Shown: positions 39,086 through 47,348 of the stretch, piece after piece
Layout: every line of letters begins with the position of its first letter
How positions within the stretch are numbered: the stretch's first letter is position 1
DNA from: Streptomyces sp. NRRL B-24085
GTDB lineage: Bacteria; Actinomycetota; Actinomycetes; Streptomycetales; Streptomycetaceae
Assembly (NCBI RefSeq): GCF_001282115.1
Contig: NZ_LJBR01000033.1
Location: 1 to 49,479, forward strand
Length of the DNA: 49,479 nucleotides
Direction: 5' to 3'
The notes under the pieces: model-generated
The model's input: the letters and a program-made list of their open reading frames with translations, nothing else
What the model was told of the DNA's origin: nothing
Databases searched by the model: none
Made by a program: the position numbers and the translations under genes

Positions 39086-40191
39086 TGGCCGCTCCTTCCG
39101 GCGATGCGGTTGATGCGATCGACGGCTTCCTCGAAGCCGCGGGTGAGGTCGTCGAAGACGGCCTGGACGCTGCGTTCGCTGGTCATCCGGCCGACGATCT
39201 GGCCGACGGGTGTGCCCAGGAGGGGCTCCACCTCGTACTTCTGGATGCGCGAGACCGCGTCGGCGACCAGCAGGCCCTGGAGGGGCATGGGCAGGGTGCC
39301 GGGCCCGTCGGCGGAGTCCCAGGCGTCGGTCCATTCGGTACGGAGCTGGCGCGCGGGTTTCCCGGTCAGCGCGCGGGAGCGGACGGTGTCGCCGGAGCCG
39401 GCCGCGAGCAGCTTCGCGATCAGCTTGGGCGAGGGCAGTTCGGCCTCTGTGGTGGTCAGCCATATGGAGCCCATCCACACACCCTGGGCGCCGAGTGCCA
39501 GTGCGGCCGCCACCTGCCGGCCGCTGCCGATGCCGCCGGCCGCCAGCACGGGCAGCGGGTCCACGGCGTCGACGACCTCGGGCGTGAGGACCATGGAGGC
39601 GATGTCCCCGGTGTGGCCGCCGGCCTCGTAGCCCTGCGCGACCACGATGTCGATGCCGGCCTGCTGGTGCTTGACCGCGTGCCGGGCGCTGCCCGCGAGG
39701 GCGGCGACCAGGACGTCGTGTTCGTGCGCGCGGGCGACCACGTCGGCGGGCGGGGAGCCGAGGGCGTTGGCGAGCAGCCGGATCGGGTAGTCGAAGGCGA
39801 CGTCGAGCTGGTTGCGGGCGACCTGCTCCATCCAGCCCGTGATGCGCCACCCGGACGCCTCGCCCTCGGCGAGCTCGGGCACCCCGTACTTGGCGAGGGT
39901 GTCCCTGACGAACTGCCGGTGCCCCTCGGGGATCATCGCCTCGACGTCCGCCTCGGTCACCCCTTCGACCTTCCTGGCGGGCATGACGACGTCCAGGCCG
40001 TACGGCTTGCCGTCGACGTGGGCCTCGATCCAGTCGAGGTCGCGTTTGAGTTCGTCGGGGGCCGTGTAGCGGACCGCGCCGAGCACTCCGAAGCCGCCGG
40101 CCCGGCTGATGGCCGCGGCGACGGCGGGGAACGGCGTGAAGCCGAAGACGGCGTGCTCGACTCCCAGTGTCTTGCTCAGCTCCGTCTGCAT
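39082..40191 (-). CDS. Nitronate monooxygenase/NPD-like FMN enzyme
   Basis: A 369-residue FMN-dependent TIM-barrel protein of the 2-nitropropane-dioxygenase family. FMN-binding segments are QGYEAGGHTGDI and LPVLAAGGIGSGRQVAAAL, followed by GAQGVWMGS. In steroid-degrading actinobacteria a relative (IpdC) works in ring C/D breakdown, but this protein looks like a different subgroup; other members detoxify nitronates. First gene of a two-gene unit with a FadD ligase, overlapping it by 4 bases. The upstream 126 bp holds copy 2 of the operator shared with the FadD19/EchA19 promoter. Confidence 0.85.
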   Translation of the reverse strand: MQTELSKTLGVEHAVFGFTPFPAVAAAISRAGGFGVLGAVRYTAPDELKRDLDWIEAHVDGKPYGLDVVMPARKVEGVTEADVEAMIPEGHRQFVRDTLAKYGVPELAEGEASGWRITGWMEQVARNQLDVAFDYPIRLLANALGSPPADVVARAHEHDVLVAALAGSARHAVKHQQAGIDIVVAQGYEAGGHTGDIASMVLTPEVVDAVDPLPVLAAGGIGSGRQVAAALALGAQGVWMGSIWLTTTEAELPSPKLIAKLLAAGSGDTVRSRALTGKPARQLRTEWTDAWDSADGPGTLPMPLQGLLVADAVSRIQKYEVEPLLGTPVGQIVGRMTSERSVQAVFDDLTRGFEEAVDRINRIAGRSGQ

Positions 40192-40230
40192 GGCCGCAGG
40201 ATGCCGCAGACCCCCGGACGACGGAAGAGG

Positions 40231-40252
40231 TTTTCTGATGCTCCGTCAGATT
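40231..40252. promoter_or_regulatory. Inverted repeat operator (TCTGAT-N5-GTCAGA), copy 2
   Basis: TCTGAT (40234-40239) and GTCAGA (40245-40250) with a 5-base spacer, and TTT/TT flanks. It agrees with copy 1 at 28451-28472 at 16 of 17 positions outside the spacer. It lies 40-61 bases upstream of the NMO start. Confidence 0.75.
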
Positions 40253-40317
40253 CAGGTCCGGGCGGACACGCCGGGCCGACGGCGGCGGCCGGGCCTGAGA
40301 GCGCGCGGGCGGGGCGG

Positions 40318-41889
40318 TCAGCCGCCGAGCTCCTCCAGTACGGCCATCGCCGCGTTGTGCCCCGGCACCCCGCTCACCCCGCCGCCGCGCACCGCGCCCG
40401 CCCCGCACAGGAGCACGTTGGCGTGCCGGGTCTCCACGCCCCAGCGGCCGGTGCCCTCCTCGGCGTACGGCCAGGACAGTTCGCGGTGGAAGATGTTGCC
40501 GCCGGGCAGCCGCAGGTCCCGCTCCAGGTCGAGCGGGGTCTTCGCCTCGATGCAGGGCCGGCCGTCCGCGTCCGTGGCCAGGCAGTCGGCCAGCGGCTCG
40601 GCGAGGTGGGCGTCGAGCTGGGCCAGGGTCGACTTGAGGAGTTCCTCGCGCACGGCGTCGTTGTCCCGGTCGAAGAGCCGGGCCGGGGTGTGCAGGCCGA
40701 ACAGGGTGAGGGTCTGGTAGCCCTGCTCGACGAGGTCCGGGCCGAGGATCGTCGGGTCGGTGAGGGAGTGGCAGTAGATCTCCGAGGGCGGCGCGGCGGG
40801 GAGCCGGCCGGCGGCGGCCTGGGCGTGGGCCATGGCCAGCTCCTGGTAGCCCTCGGCGATGTGGAAGGTGCCGGAGAACGCCTCGCGCGGGTCGACCTCC
40901 CCGTCCCGGAGCCGCGGCAGGCGCTTGAGCAGCATGTTCACCTTGAGCTGGGCGCCCTCGGCGGGGGCGGGCGGCCGGTCGCCGGTGAGTTCGGCGAGGG
41001 CCTGCGGGGAGGCGTTGACCAGGACGTGCCGAGCCTCGACGGTGCCCTCCGTCCCGTCGGTCCGGTACGTGATCTGCGCCGAGCTGCCGTCCGTGGAGAT
41101 CCCGACGACCTCGTGTCCGGTGGCGAGAACCGCGCCGGCCTGCCGTGCCGCGCCGGCCAGGGCGTCGGTGAGGGCGCCCATGCCGCCGACGGGTACGTCC
41201 CAGGCGCCGGTCCCGCCGCCGATCACGTGGTAGAGGAAGCAGCGGTTCTGCTTGAGCGAGGGGTCGTGGGCGTCGGCGAAGGTACCGATGAGCGCGTCGG
41301 TCAGGACCACGCCCCGGACCAGGTCGTCGGCGAAGCGGTCCTCCACGGCGACCCCGATCGGCTCCTCGAACAGGACCCGCCAGGCCTCCTCGTCGTCCAC
41401 CCGCCGGCGCAGTTCGTCGCGGGTGGGCAGGGGTTCGGTCAGGGTAGGGAAGACCGTCCGTGCGACGCGGCCCGTCATGTCGTAGAACCGCTGCCAGGCC
41501 CGGTACTCGTCCTCGCTGCCGGTGAGCCGGGCGAAGGCCTCCCGGGTGCGGCGCTCGCCGCCGCCGACGAGCAGTCCGGTCGCCCTGCCGTCGCGTTCGA
41601 CGGGGGTGTACGACGAGACGTTGCGGGTCCGGACTCTGAAGTCCAGGCCGAGATCGCGGACGATCTTCCTGGGCAGCAGGCTGACCAGGTACGAGTAGCG
41701 CGACAGCCGGGCGTCCACCCCGGCGAACGGCCGCGTGGACACCGCGGCTCCCCCGGTGTTCCCGAGCCGCTCCAGAACCAGCACGGACCGTCCGGCCCGG
41801 GCCAGGTAGGCGGCGGCGACGAGTCCGTTGTGGCCCCCGCCGACGATGACGGCGTCGTAGCGGCGGTGGTGTCCCTCGTGTGCAGGCAT
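40318..41889 (-). CDS. FAD-dependent oxidoreductase (phytoene-desaturase/PYROXD2-like)
   Basis: A 523-residue flavoprotein with the N-terminal dinucleotide motif VIVGGGHNGLVAAAYLARAG and the second FAD segment VLLCGAGAVRGGGVSGVPGHN at the C-terminus. Family members desaturate or oxidise polyenes, amino groups or lipids; length and layout fit the PYROXD2/CrtI-like group. No carotenoid genes lie nearby, so a carotenoid role is unlikely. The ATG at MPAHEGHH is preferred to long upstream readings. It is downstream of the kinase gene on the same strand, 73 bases apart. Substrate unknown. Confidence 0.82.
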   Translation of the reverse strand: MPAHEGHHRRYDAVIVGGGHNGLVAAAYLARAGRSVLVLERLGNTGGAAVSTRPFAGVDARLSRYSYLVSLLPRKIVRDLGLDFRVRTRNVSSYTPVERDGRATGLLVGGGERRTREAFARLTGSEDEYRAWQRFYDMTGRVARTVFPTLTEPLPTRDELRRRVDDEEAWRVLFEEPIGVAVEDRFADDLVRGVVLTDALIGTFADAHDPSLKQNRCFLYHVIGGGTGAWDVPVGGMGALTDALAGAARQAGAVLATGHEVVGISTDGSSAQITYRTDGTEGTVEARHVLVNASPQALAELTGDRPPAPAEGAQLKVNMLLKRLPRLRDGEVDPREAFSGTFHIAEGYQELAMAHAQAAAGRLPAAPPSEIYCHSLTDPTILGPDLVEQGYQTLTLFGLHTPARLFDRDNDAVREELLKSTLAQLDAHLAEPLADCLATDADGRPCIEAKTPLDLERDLRLPGGNIFHRELSWPYAEEGTGRWGVETRHANVLLCGAGAVRGGGVSGVPGHNAAMAVLEELGG

Positions 41890-41962
41890 GGTTCTTCGTA
41901 ACACGTGATGATCTAGGTCGGCCAGAGGTACGCGGCAGTCGACCCACGGCCCCGCACGAAGG

Positions 41963-44200
41963 TCACTGCGCTCCGGAGGCCCGCTGCTGCCGCAGTGCCG
42001 CGACCCTGCGGTAGAGCGCGACCGCCTCCGCGCCCCGGCCGAGCTGCTCCAGGCAGTGGGCCTCGTCGTTGCGACTGGCCAGGGTGTCCGGGTGGTCGGC
42101 GCCGAGGACGCGTTCGCGGGCGGCGGCGACGGTGCGGTACTCGGTGAGGGCGTCCGTCCAGCGGCCGAGCCAGCCGAGCCCCACGGCCACCTCGCGGCGG
42201 CTGACCAGGGTGTCCGGGTGGTCGGGGCCGAGGACGCGCGCGCGGATCGCGCACACGTCCCGGGACTCGGCGAGGGCTTCCTCCCAGCGGCCCAGACGGC
42301 CGAGGTTGACACCGAGGCCGTGGCGGGCGCGCAGGGTCTCGGGGTGGGCGGGCCCGTGGACGCGCGTGCGGTCCTCGATCAGATCGTGGTAGAGGCGGAG
42401 CGCTTCCGCGCTGCGGCCCAGGCGGCCGAGGCTGATGCCGACCTCGTAGCGGGCGGCGAGGGTGTCGGGGTGATCGGGGCCAAGAGCCCGGGCGCGGGCC
42501 TCGGCGACCTCGTGGTAGGTCTGAAGGGCCTCCGCCCAGCGGCCCAACTGGCCGAGCGCGTAGGCGACTTCGTAGCGGGTGACGAGGGTGTCGGGGTGGT
42601 GGGGGCCCAGCACCCGGGCGCGGGCGGCGGCCACCTCGCAGGCCATGCGGTAGGAGTCCTCCAGGCGGCCGAGCCGGGAGAGGTTGAAGGCGAGGTTGTG
42701 GCGGCAGCGCAGGGTGTCCGGGTGGTCCGGTCCCATCTCGCGCTCGCGGGCGGCGAGGACCGAGTTGTAGACCTGGTGGGCGTCGAAGTGGCGGCCCAGC
42801 TGGCCCAGCACGTACGCCATCTCCTGGCGGGCGGCGAGGGTGTCGGGGTGGTCGGCGCCCAGGGTGCGGGTCCGGGTCGCGGCCACGTGCTTGTACTCGC
42901 GCAGGGCGTCGGCGGCGCGGCCGGTGCGGCTGAGGGTGAACGCGACCTCGTAGTGGCTGGCGAGGGTGTCGGGGTGGTCGGGGCCGAGCAGGTGCGCGCG
43001 TTCGGCGGCGACCGCGCGGTGCACCTCGCCGGCCTCGGCCCAGCGGCCCAGGCGTCCGAGGCTGAGCCCCGCGTTGTGCCGGCCGGCGAGGGCCAGGAGG
43101 GCCTGCGCGGAGGGCACGGGCGGCCCGTCGGGCACGGGTTCCTCGACGCGGCCGGTGGCGAGGCGGGCGACCCACTCGCCGGTGAGGGCGGCCCCGGCGT
43201 CCGGGGGCGTGGTGACAAGGCCGGCGCCGGTGGCCTTGTGGCCGGTGGTCATGCCGCGGGTCCAGGACGGCAGCCGGGTCTCGCGGTCGCGCTCCGGCTG
43301 CGGCCGGAAGTCGGGCCGCGGGGTCACCACGGTGGGCACGTACGCCGGTGTGGTGCGGCCCAGGGTGATCCGGCGGCCCAGCTCCCGGGCGTCGGGCGGG
43401 CGTTGTCCGGGCTCCTTGGCCAGCAGGTCGAGGATGACCCTGTCGAGGTACTCGGGGAGTTCGGCGCGGTGGCTGCGCGGAGGCCGGGGCGGGGTGTCGC
43501 GGTGGCCGACGAGGATCGCCCAGGCGTCCTCCAGGTCGAACGGCGGTGCCCCGGTGGCGATCTCGTACAGCACGCATCCCAGGGAGTACAGGTCGCTGCG
43601 CTGGTCGACCTCGGAACCCCCTATCTGCTCCGGCGACATGTAGTGCGGGGTGCCCATGGCGATGCCGGTGCCGGTCAGCCGGGAGGTGAAGTCGACGTCG
43701 TGGCCGAGCCGGGCTATGCCGAAGTCGCAGATCTTCACGGTGCCGTCGGTGAGCCGGACGATGTTCGCGGGCTTCAGGTCGCGGTGCACGATGCCCTGCT
43801 GGTGGGTGTAGGCGAGGGCGGCGGCCACCTGGTCGGCGATGTCGACGACGTCGGACACGGGCAGGGGGTGCTGTTTGTTGTCCTCCAGGAGCTGGCTGAG
43901 GTTGCGCCCCTCCAGCAGCTCCATCACCAGGTACAGCACACCGTCGGACTCGCCGAAGTCGTGCACGACGGTCACCCCGCGATGGCTGAGCGCGGCGGCC
44001 ACCCGGGCCTCCCGCCGGAACCGCTCCCGCAGGACCCGGGTGAAGGTCTGGTCGTGCTGCCCGCCCAGCGGTTTGAGGCACTTCACGGCGACATGGCGCC
44101 CCAGCGACTCGTCACGGGCCCGCCACACCTCGCCCATGCCCCCGCGCCCGATCAGGTCGAGCAGTCGGTACCGCCCCTGGATGAGCCTGCTGTCCCCCAT
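41963..44200 (-). CDS. Soluble Ser/Thr protein kinase with eight 42-residue TPR units
   Basis: A 745-residue protein with an N-terminal Hanks-type kinase (residues 10-275): GRGGMGEVW glycine loop, K40 in VAVK, HRDLKPANI (139-147), DFG (159-161) and activation segment ending GTPHYMSPEQ. It is an active-looking RD kinase. A Pro-rich linker without a membrane helix follows (about 280-370). Then come about nine kinesin-light-chain-like TPR units of 42 residues; eight have the cap D/HHPDTL (one HPETL), spaced evenly from about residue 410 to 704. The missing transmembrane segment and PASTA domains set it apart from wall-sensing kinases. The TPR array probably recruits a substrate protein. Upstream of the FAD oxidoreductase gene. 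Confidence 0.9.
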   Translation of the reverse strand: MGDSRLIQGRYRLLDLIGRGGMGEVWRARDESLGRHVAVKCLKPLGGQHDQTFTRVLRERFRREARVAAALSHRGVTVVHDFGESDGVLYLVMELLEGRNLSQLLEDNKQHPLPVSDVVDIADQVAAALAYTHQQGIVHRDLKPANIVRLTDGTVKICDFGIARLGHDVDFTSRLTGTGIAMGTPHYMSPEQIGGSEVDQRSDLYSLGCVLYEIATGAPPFDLEDAWAILVGHRDTPPRPPRSHRAELPEYLDRVILDLLAKEPGQRPPDARELGRRITLGRTTPAYVPTVVTPRPDFRPQPERDRETRLPSWTRGMTTGHKATGAGLVTTPPDAGAALTGEWVARLATGRVEEPVPDGPPVPSAQALLALAGRHNAGLSLGRLGRWAEAGEVHRAVAAERAHLLGPDHPDTLASHYEVAFTLSRTGRAADALREYKHVAATRTRTLGADHPDTLAARQEMAYVLGQLGRHFDAHQVYNSVLAAREREMGPDHPDTLRCRHNLAFNLSRLGRLEDSYRMACEVAAARARVLGPHHPDTLVTRYEVAYALGQLGRWAEALQTYHEVAEARARALGPDHPDTLAARYEVGISLGRLGRSAEALRLYHDLIEDRTRVHGPAHPETLRARHGLGVNLGRLGRWEEALAESRDVCAIRARVLGPDHPDTLVSRREVAVGLGWLGRWTDALTEYRTVAAARERVLGADHPDTLASRNDEAHCLEQLGRGAEAVALYRRVAALRQQRASGAQ

Positions 44201-44260
44201 CTTCCGCGACCGCCCCCGTCGAACTCGCCCCGCATCCCCTGGCCTGTCCAGTATGGCGAC

Positions 44261-45106
44261 CTATCGTCCGAGTTTGTACGGGGCGGGACGGGTGCCCGGG
44301 CCGAGCCGTGCCATGGCGCGCAGGATGTGTTTGGGCGGGAGTTGCCAGCGCAGACGTGCGGGGACGCAGCGCAGGACGGTGCCGGTGGCGCGCAACCGGC
44401 GGGTGACGGCGCCGGGTTCGGGGGCTTTCCTGCCGTACAGCTCGTGGGCGTACGGCGGCAGGGCGGCGTACGCCAACTGCGCCACGCGCCGCCACAGCAC
44501 GTCACGCGCCGGGACGAGGAGGGGGTGCGTCGGCGGGCGGAGCAGGAAGTCGTCCACCGCGCGGGCCTCGGGCGTAGCGGCGAGTTCGGGAAGCACCTTC
44601 TCGAAGTAGGCGCTCATCTCCGCCTGGTTCGCGGGTACGGCCTCGGGGTCCAGGCCCACCAGGCGGGCGCTGACCCGGTGTTCGGCAATGTAGCGGTCGG
44701 CCTGCTCGTCGGTGAGGCGGAAGCCGGAGCGGCGGGCGACGTGGAGGTAGGAGTCGATCTCGGCGCAGTGCACCCACAGCAGGAGTGCGGGTTCGTCGAC
44801 GCCGTAGCGTTCGCCGGTGTCGGGGTCGGTCGCGCCGAGCATGGTGTGGATCTTCCGGACCCGGGCGCCGGCCTTCTCGGCGGCCTCGGTGGTGCCGTAG
44901 GTCGTGGTGCCGACGAAGTCGGCGGTGCGCATCAGCCGGCCCCAGGCGTCCCTGCGGAAGTCGGAGTTCTGCATCACGCCTCGCACCGCGCGCGGGTGCA
45001 GTGCCTGGAGGTAGAGCGCGCGGATGCCGGCGACCCACATCATCGGGTCGCCGTGCATCTGCCAGGTCACCGACGATGGACCGAACAACCCCGGATCACC
45101 CGTCAT
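44261..45106 (-). CDS. Oxygenase MpaB family protein (DUF2236)
   Basis: A 281-residue haem-type protein of the MpaB/latex-clearing superfamily. Expected signature elements are present: HPRAVRGVMQNSDFRRDAWG near the N-terminus, RTADFVGTTTYG, LLLWVHCAEIDSYL and a C-terminal PPYAHELYG. Relatives cut polyisoprene or oxidise isoprenoid or lipid side chains. It starts 10 bases after the stop of the acyl-CoA dehydrogenase gene, so the two are co-transcribed and under the KstR-type box. Actinobacterial steroid and lipid regulons often include DUF2236 proteins of unknown role. Confidence 0.82.
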   Translation of the reverse strand: MTGDPGLFGPSSVTWQMHGDPMMWVAGIRALYLQALHPRAVRGVMQNSDFRRDAWGRLMRTADFVGTTTYGTTEAAEKAGARVRKIHTMLGATDPDTGERYGVDEPALLLWVHCAEIDSYLHVARRSGFRLTDEQADRYIAEHRVSARLVGLDPEAVPANQAEMSAYFEKVLPELAATPEARAVDDFLLRPPTHPLLVPARDVLWRRVAQLAYAALPPYAHELYGRKAPEPGAVTRRLRATGTVLRCVPARLRWQLPPKHILRAMARLGPGTRPAPYKLGR

Positions 45107-45115
45107 GCCGGAAGG

Positions 45116-46294
45116 CTAACGCCGTACCCGCGGCATACCCAGGCCGATCCACGAGATGATCTCCCGCTGGATCTCGTTGTTGCCGCCGCCGAAGGTGAAG
45201 ATGACGGCGGAGCGGTAGCCGCGTTCCAGTTCGCCGTGCAGGACGTCGCCGGCCGAGCCCTCCTTCAGCGCGCCGGCCGCGGCGACGATCTCCATGAGCC
45301 AGGCGTAGGCGTCCCGGCGGGCCTCGGAGCCGTAGACCTTGACCGCGGAGGCGTCCTGCGGGGTGAGGGTGCCGTCCTGGACGGCGTTCACCATCCGCCA
45401 GTTGAGGAGCTTGAGGGCTTCGAGCCTGGTGTGGGTCTGAGCCAGGCGGCGCCGCACCCACGGCAGGTCGATCACGCGGCGGCCGTCGGCGAGCTTGGTC
45501 TCCGTGGCCCAGCGCTGGACGTCGTGCAGGGCGCGGATGGCCATGGTGCCGTGGGCGGCGAGGGTGACGCGCTCGTGGTTGAGCTGGTTGGTGATCAGCC
45601 GCCAGCCCTGGTTCTCCTCGCCGACCCGGTGCGAGACGGGGACGCGGACGTTCTCGTAGTAGCTGGCCGTGGTGTCGTGCGAGGCGAGGGTGTTGATGAC
45701 GGTGCAGGAGTAGCCGGGGTCGGTGGTCGGCATCAGGAGCATGGTGATGCCCTTGTGGGGCGGGGCGTCGGGGTCGGTGCGCACGGCGAGCCAGACCCAG
45801 TCGGCGGTGTCGCCGTTGGTGGTCCAGATCTTGTGCCCGTTGACGACGTACTCGTCCCCGTCCCGTACCGCGCGGGTCTTCAGGGCGGCCAGGTCGGTGC
45901 CCGCGCCGGGCTCGCTGTAGCCGATCGCGAAGTCGATCTCACCGGAGAGGATCCGCGGCAGGAACCAGGACTTCTGCTCCTCGGTGCCGTACCGCATGAT
46001 CGTCGGCCCGACGGTGTTGAGGGCCATGAGCGGCAGCGGTACGCCGGCCTGGGCGGCCTCGTCGAAGAAGATGAACTGTTCCATCGCGGTCAGGCCGCGG
46101 CCGCCGTACTCCTTCGGCCAGCCCACGCCGAGCCAGCCGTCGGTGCCGAGGCGGCGGATGGTGTCGCGGTAGAAGCGCTTCTGGGCGTCCCGGTCGGTGA
46201 ACCGGGCGTGCGCGTTGTCGGGGACCAGGCCGGCGAAGTAGGCGCGCAGTTCGGCGCGCAACCGCTGCTGTTCGGGCGTGTGGTCGAGATGCAC
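45116..46294 (-). CDS. Acyl-CoA dehydrogenase, FadE29/ChsE2-like
   Basis: A 392-residue flavin dehydrogenase. From memory it follows FadE29 (ChsE2) of M. tuberculosis closely: DGWLGVGWPKEYGGRGL, FAIGYSEPGAGTDLA, then LITNQLNHERVTL and the end FTFGGGNNEIQREII. FadE29 works as a heterotetramer with FadE28 on steroid side-chain CoA esters; no FadE28-like gene is in the window, so a partner must lie elsewhere or this one acts alone. The GTG start has TGGAGG 5 bases upstream. A perfect KstR-type operator sits 43-56 bases upstream. The MpaB gene follows in the operon. Confidence 0.87.
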   Translation of the reverse strand: MHLDHTPEQQRLRAELRAYFAGLVPDNAHARFTDRDAQKRFYRDTIRRLGTDGWLGVGWPKEYGGRGLTAMEQFIFFDEAAQAGVPLPLMALNTVGPTIMRYGTEEQKSWFLPRILSGEIDFAIGYSEPGAGTDLAALKTRAVRDGDEYVVNGHKIWTTNGDTADWVWLAVRTDPDAPPHKGITMLLMPTTDPGYSCTVINTLASHDTTASYYENVRVPVSHRVGEENQGWRLITNQLNHERVTLAAHGTMAIRALHDVQRWATETKLADGRRVIDLPWVRRRLAQTHTRLEALKLLNWRMVNAVQDGTLTPQDASAVKVYGSEARRDAYAWLMEIVAAAGALKEGSAGDVLHGELERGYRSAVIFTFGGGNNEIQREIISWIGLGMPRVRR

Positions 46295-46336
46295 GGCGCC
46301 TCCAGGCTCCCAGGCCGGTCCTGACGGCGCACACGG

Positions 46337-46350
46337 TAGAACGTGTTCCA
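46337..46350. promoter_or_regulatory. KstR-type box TAGAACGTGTTCCA
   Basis: The sequence fits the KstR consensus TNNAACNNGTTNNA at every fixed position. KstR represses steroid catabolism genes in Mycobacterium and Rhodococcus. Its place upstream of a FadE29-like gene makes the match more than chance, though I cannot see a kstR gene in the window. Confidence 0.7.
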
Positions 46351-46399
46351 GTAATTGGGAACGGCCAGGAGGAGGTCCGTGCCGCGCGGGCGGGCTCCG

Positions 46400-46774
46400 T
46401 CAGACCAGGGTGGCCATGAAGTCCGTGCACGCCTGGGCGCACTCCCGGCACGCCTTGGCGGCGTCCTGGGCACCGGCGTGCTGGTCCAGGACCTGCGCGC
46501 ACTCCAGGCAGACCGACCGGCACCATTCCAGTTGGACGCGGATGCCGGCCTCGTCGAGGTGGTTCTCCTCGGACAGCACCCGGCAGGTCGCGTCGCACAC
46601 CTCGGCGCACATGATGCCCTTGCGCCGCAGCAGTTCCTGTTCCTCGGTCCCGTCCGGATCGACCAGGCTCGCGCGCAGCGCGCAGGCACGCGCGCACTCG
46701 GTGCACGCCTGGGCACACGCGAACCGGTCCTCCAGGAACCGGATGAGCTCCTGTTGCGAAGTCGAAGTGGTCAC
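46400..46774 (-). CDS. Cysteine-rich four-helix copper-binding protein (DUF326/Csp type)
   Basis: A 124-residue protein with 13 cysteines laid along helices: CAQACTECARAC, MCAEVCDATC, WCRSVCLEC and CRECAQAC. This is the pattern of Csp copper-storage proteins, where thiols line the core of a four-helix bundle and bind many Cu(I) ions. No signal peptide is present, so it is cytosolic like Csp3. The GTG start is the first codon of the conserved sequence. It is upstream of the acyl-CoA dehydrogenase unit but the gap holds the KstR-type box, so the two are separate units. Metal identity is inferred. Confidence 0.83.
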   Translation of the reverse strand: MTTSTSQQELIRFLEDRFACAQACTECARACALRASLVDPDGTEEQELLRRKGIMCAEVCDATCRVLSEENHLDEAGIRVQLEWCRSVCLECAQVLDQHAGAQDAAKACRECAQACTDFMATLV

Positions 46775-46848
46775 GAGGGGCGGGTAGCCGGGGGCCCGGC
46801 CGCCAAACCCGGACTTCCCGGGGGTTTCCGGGACTGCGGGGGCAGGTC

Positions 46849-46873
46849 GGTTCGCTCGCAGGTCCCGGGGTAC
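46849..46873 (+). promoter_or_regulatory. SigmaB-type promoter before DUF6479 gene
   Basis: GGTT (46849-46852), 15 bases, GGGTAC (46868-46873) fits the Streptomyces sigmaB consensus GNNT-N14-16-GGGTAY. Transcription would start near 46880, giving a leader of only a few bases before the ATG at 46883. Confidence 0.5.
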
Positions 46874-46882
46874 CCGCGTGAC

Positions 46883-47260
46883 ATGAACGAAGCCCTGAAC
46901 AGCGAATGGATGGACCTGGCCGCGGGCCGGGGCGGCCTCGCCGCCGGAGTGATCGCGGCCGGTGTGGTGGTCGTGGCGGTGCTGATCGGCGCCTTCTTCC
47001 TGGGCTCCCGCGTCCGGCGCCGGGAGTCGCGTCCGCCCACGCCCGAGGAACAGCCGAGGCTGCCCGAGGGCGGGCCGGTCCGCGAGGTGAGGGAGCACCG
47101 GGAGCCCGACGAGGTGCCCCGCGGCGACACCCGGCTGACCCCGCACGAACTGCCCAACCACGGCAACAGCCCGACCCGGACCGGCCCGGGCCGTGAACGC
47201 CCCCGCTGGGACGAGGGCAGCAGCGGTTCGTTCGGCAGCGGCGGCCCGGGAGGCGGCTGA
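46883..47260 (+). CDS. DUF6479-family single-pass membrane protein
   Basis: A 125-residue protein with one membrane helix (about 17-42: GGLAAGVIAAGVVVVAVLIG), an RRRE basic stop, then a hydrophilic tail rich in Pro, Glu and Arg. The tail includes LTPHELPNHGNSPTRTGPGR and ends in a Gly/Ser run. From memory this is DUF6479, found in Streptomyces with no known function. The ATG lies just after a sigmaB-like promoter, so it may be an osmotic or envelope-stress protein. Convergent with the GH15 gene. Confidence 0.75.
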   Translation: MNEALNSEWMDLAAGRGGLAAGVIAAGVVVVAVLIGAFFLGSRVRRRESRPPTPEEQPRLPEGGPVREVREHREPDEVPRGDTRLTPHELPNHGNSPTRTGPGRERPRWDEGSSGSFGSGGPGGG

Positions 47261-47288
47261 GGCCCGCGGCCGTGTCGCGGACCCTCAC

Positions 47289-47313
47289 GCGAAGGCCTTA
47301 CGGCAACCTTCGC
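47289..47313. terminator. 7-bp hairpin between convergent genes
   Basis: GCGAAGG (47289-47295) pairs perfectly with CCTTCGC (47307-47313) around an 11-base loop. It lies between the DUF6479 stop and the GH15 stop and may stop transcription both ways. Confidence 0.5.
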
Positions 47314-47348
47314 CCACAGCTCTGGAACCGCTGGAGGCGGGCGCCCGG

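Noticed and set aside
42000..43050. Strong 126-bp DNA periodicity, at first like a repeat array
   Set aside because: It encodes the TPR units of the kinase in frame; there are no unique spacers, so not CRISPR, and no transposon ends.
44112..44505. Short minus-strand frames upstream of the kinase
   Set aside because: They overlap the kinase and MpaB genes, have no ribosome binding site and read as Arg/Pro-rich shadows.
24347..46294. A secondary-metabolite gene cluster
   Set aside because: No PKS, NRPS, terpene or RiPP core enzyme; the ligases, hydratase, thiolase-fold proteins and dehydrogenase fit catabolism.
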